NCBI RefSeq assembly: GCF_017654505.1
Contig: NC_054539.1
Span: 66,110,256-66,174,255 of the forward strand
Source of the DNA: Polyodon spathula
Lineage: Eukaryota > Chordata > Actinopteri > Acipenseriformes > Polyodontidae
Direction: 5' to 3'
Length of the DNA stretch: 64,000 bases
The notes beneath the pieces were generated by a model. The model did no database searches, was not told the origin of the DNA, and saw only the letters and a program-made list of their open reading frames with translations. The position numbers and the translations under genes were made by a program. Positions 61,986 through 64,000 of this stretch are shown piece after piece. Position 1 is the first letter of the stretch, and every line of letters starts with the position of its first letter.

Positions 61986-62059
61986 GATAATCTTACATCA
62001 ACTTCAAAAGGGTTGCATTCACGATTCGCACACACTGTCTTTCTCACAGGGGATAACAT

Positions 62060-62255
62060 GCTCACACTCCATAGCAAATGTTGTCATTTTCACTGCCATC
62101 AGTAGCTCCATCCACAGTCATTTCAAATGGTGAAGCATTGTACTTTTGTTTTTGTGGTACGCCAATTTTGTTTAGCATGATTTACATCGTTTTCTCGTCC
62201 AGTTCCTCAAAATACTTCCAAACGTTGCTTTTCCTTATTCCTTTTTTAGAGATGC
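62060..62255 (-). pseudogene. Degenerate hAT/ZBED-type BED zinc-finger fragment
   Basis: On the minus strand, ATGGCATCTC starts MASLKKGIRKSNVWKYFEEL followed by DEKT. After a frame change it reads CKSC and KLAYHKNKSTMLHHLK, the CX2C...HX3-5H layout of BED fingers of hAT transposases. Stops and a frameshift show decay. It sits just right of the 61079-61985 element. Confidence 0.65.
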
Positions 62256-62970
62256 CATTTTATTTAAAAATATAACAAACATCAGAAAAAAATGCTTTTC
62301 ATTAACTCATTTACCACGTGGACTGGATACCGTGCCACGCCTATTATGGCATGAACACAGAGTGAGCCACTGAAGCCAGATCGACGGAGGATAACACCCA
62401 CCCCAGTGTCAATCTTTCTGTTGCACCTGTAACCCAGTTGCAATTTAGATGCATAGAAAATCACGCAGTTAGATGAAGTAATGAACAAGTTAACAGAAAG
62501 TTCAGCCTTTAATTGATACGCTGACTGGAGATGAGAGGGGTCATTATCGAGAGAAGTGTTAGACGATCGTCCTGACAAACTTTTCAGCTCTGAAAAAGTT
62601 GCATACAAAGATTTTCCCCTAGAAGAAGAATCTTTAAACCGAAGATTTGTTTTCAATTGATCCTTTCAAGAGCCCTGGTCGGGTTTTTTTTTGGAGTTTG
62701 AAATTTCCTGTAAGGAATGATGCGACAACTTTTTTGAAGATCTACTGAATAATGAGGAATCTACGATCCCTACTTAGGATTCTTTTCTTTTTCTTGGACT
62801 TTCTACATATACATAAACTAAGGACATTGTTATCAACTAAATACACTTACTGCCAAATCTGTGTGATTCATGTCAAGTCAAGGAAAATTCAAATTTTTTT
62901 TACAGGGTGCACCATTCTGTCTTAATAAATGTATGCCGGCTGTTTGAAGTAAAACCACATTGAGTGTCTT

Positions 62971-62973
<3 letters not shown>

Positions 62974-63050
<77 letters not shown>
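62974..63050. repeat. (TA)n microsatellite
   Basis: About 38 TA units. Confidence 0.95.
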
Positions 63051-63055
<5 letters not shown>

Positions 63056-64000
63056 CCCTAATATATTATATTCTATAGAATATATACAGGGGGTATTCTA
63101 TACATGTTACATGTCCGTCTGGTAATGGCTTACCTACAGATCTGTGCCACTTTCAAATGGAAGATTTCCTTCCCTTAAAGACTTACGATTATATCAAATA
63201 ATACCTTTACCTTCTAAAGACCCGAATCCTGAAAATTGTATAGCAAAGCTGCTCAGTGAGCCTAACGTAGTCATGGTCCTGACCCTGAGGGCACAAAAGG
63301 GCTGAGCTCACAGATCTGTGCCATTTTTTCTTTCAAAACTGACCTGATTGGAGAGCTTTGTTCAGATGAGTACTTGTTGCTTATATCTGTATATATTCAC
63401 ATTTATTGTGTTTTTACTCAAATTATATGTGATATTAAACTAATTGCTGTAATAGTTTTTAAGAATTATGTGTATTTGTGCACACTACAGTTTGTTGCTT
63501 GTTACGTCCCGTTGCGGCCTTGTGCCTCGCATGAAGCCAGTGGCTCGAGTCGCTCCTTCCCAGGGATACAGCAACATAAGTTGGCTGCTCTCCCACCAGG
63601 CTGCATAGCTGTTTTCTGTTAGAGAAAATATTTTCTCTTGTGTGTTCTTCTGTTTTACAGGCCTGTCTGCAACGTGGTGCTGAGCACACATACAACAAGA
63701 GCAGCTGTTGGGCTCATCAGCACTGTGTAGGACCGAGATACTCACTTCGGTTGTTGTTGCTTGCAATCCCAAAACAGTATCATGATGCTTTTTTCGTGAC
63801 CTGCTTTTAGCATCATTGTTGCAAAGGCTGTTTGTCTAACAAGCAGGCTTCCCTCAATCTCATGTGTGGTACTGACTGAGTAGCTTTTACAGGTGGGCAT
63901 CCGTGTATGTTGCCACCCACGGTGACTGCGAAACAGTGGATCGGTACTGAGGTCATCGACCTGGTACCGGCCCGGTGCAACAGTCGCCTGCTTCCCAAGC

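Larger units (their letters stand above)
59558..64000 (+). other. mpv17 second coding intron (partial)
   Basis: Begins at GTAAGT and runs off the right edge. I looked for the next exon (GPxxGxWYKxLD) and did not find it. It contains a short (CA)n at about 59749-59772, hAT-related sequence at 60124-62280 and unrecognised DNA after 62300, apart from the (TA)n tract at 62974-63050. Confidence 0.7.

Overview
This is a vertebrate nuclear window, most likely from a ray-finned fish. It is AT-rich, gene-poor, intron-dominated and packed with microsatellites and transposable elements (Tx1-type LINEs, a Tc1 element, hAT-type elements, LTR-like repeats). The encoded MPV17 N-terminus looks fish-like. I cannot name the species from the sequence.

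Layout. 1-12 kb: no confident gene. It holds simple repeats, an LTR-like insert between two TA tracts (about 776-1268), two LINE 3' ends abutting GA/TC microsatellites (about 2601-2711 and 8505-9300), a candidate non-autonomous DNA transposon (about 3838-5190) carrying a perfect 36-bp palindrome, a possible minus-strand exon (5570-5668) and a strong CTCF-like motif (7294-7312). 12.0-22.3 kb, plus strand: a decayed copy of a uridine-cytidine-kinase-like gene (UCKL1 family). Nine exon blocks lie in the right order, but frameshifts, internal deletions, a lost splice acceptor and missing exons make it a pseudogene. 24.4-24.6 kb: a possible promoter with a perfect CRE. From 26.7 kb to beyond the right edge, plus strand: mpv17 (mitochondrial inner-membrane protein). 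Its first two coding exons (26683-26755 and 59442-59557) join in frame and encode residues 1-63.

The intron between these exons is 32.7 kb. It holds most of the interesting structure: a nearly full-length Tx1-clade LINE (28504-34388, minus strand) flanked on both sides by (GA)n; a 10.6-kb tandem triplication of a 3.65-kb unit (35705-46309) whose middle copy looks like a recombinant of the outer two; a hAT-like MITE with an 8-bp target duplication; a 576-bp solo LTR with a 5-bp duplication; a pogo/Tigger transposase fragment cut by an LTR-like repeat that is itself split by a Tc1 element; and nested non-autonomous transposons at 55-58.2 kb. The next intron carries a 907-bp hAT-like element with a perfect 8-bp target duplication beside a degenerate BED-finger transposase fragment.

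Functionally, only mpv17 appears to be a live host gene. The UCKL1-like locus upstream is a relic. The mobile elements are mostly dead: LINE ORF2 has a frameshift, a stop and an altered reverse-transcriptase active site, and the Tc1 transposase has several stops. A dispersed LTR-like repeat family keeps a hairpin whose stem sequence differs between copies.
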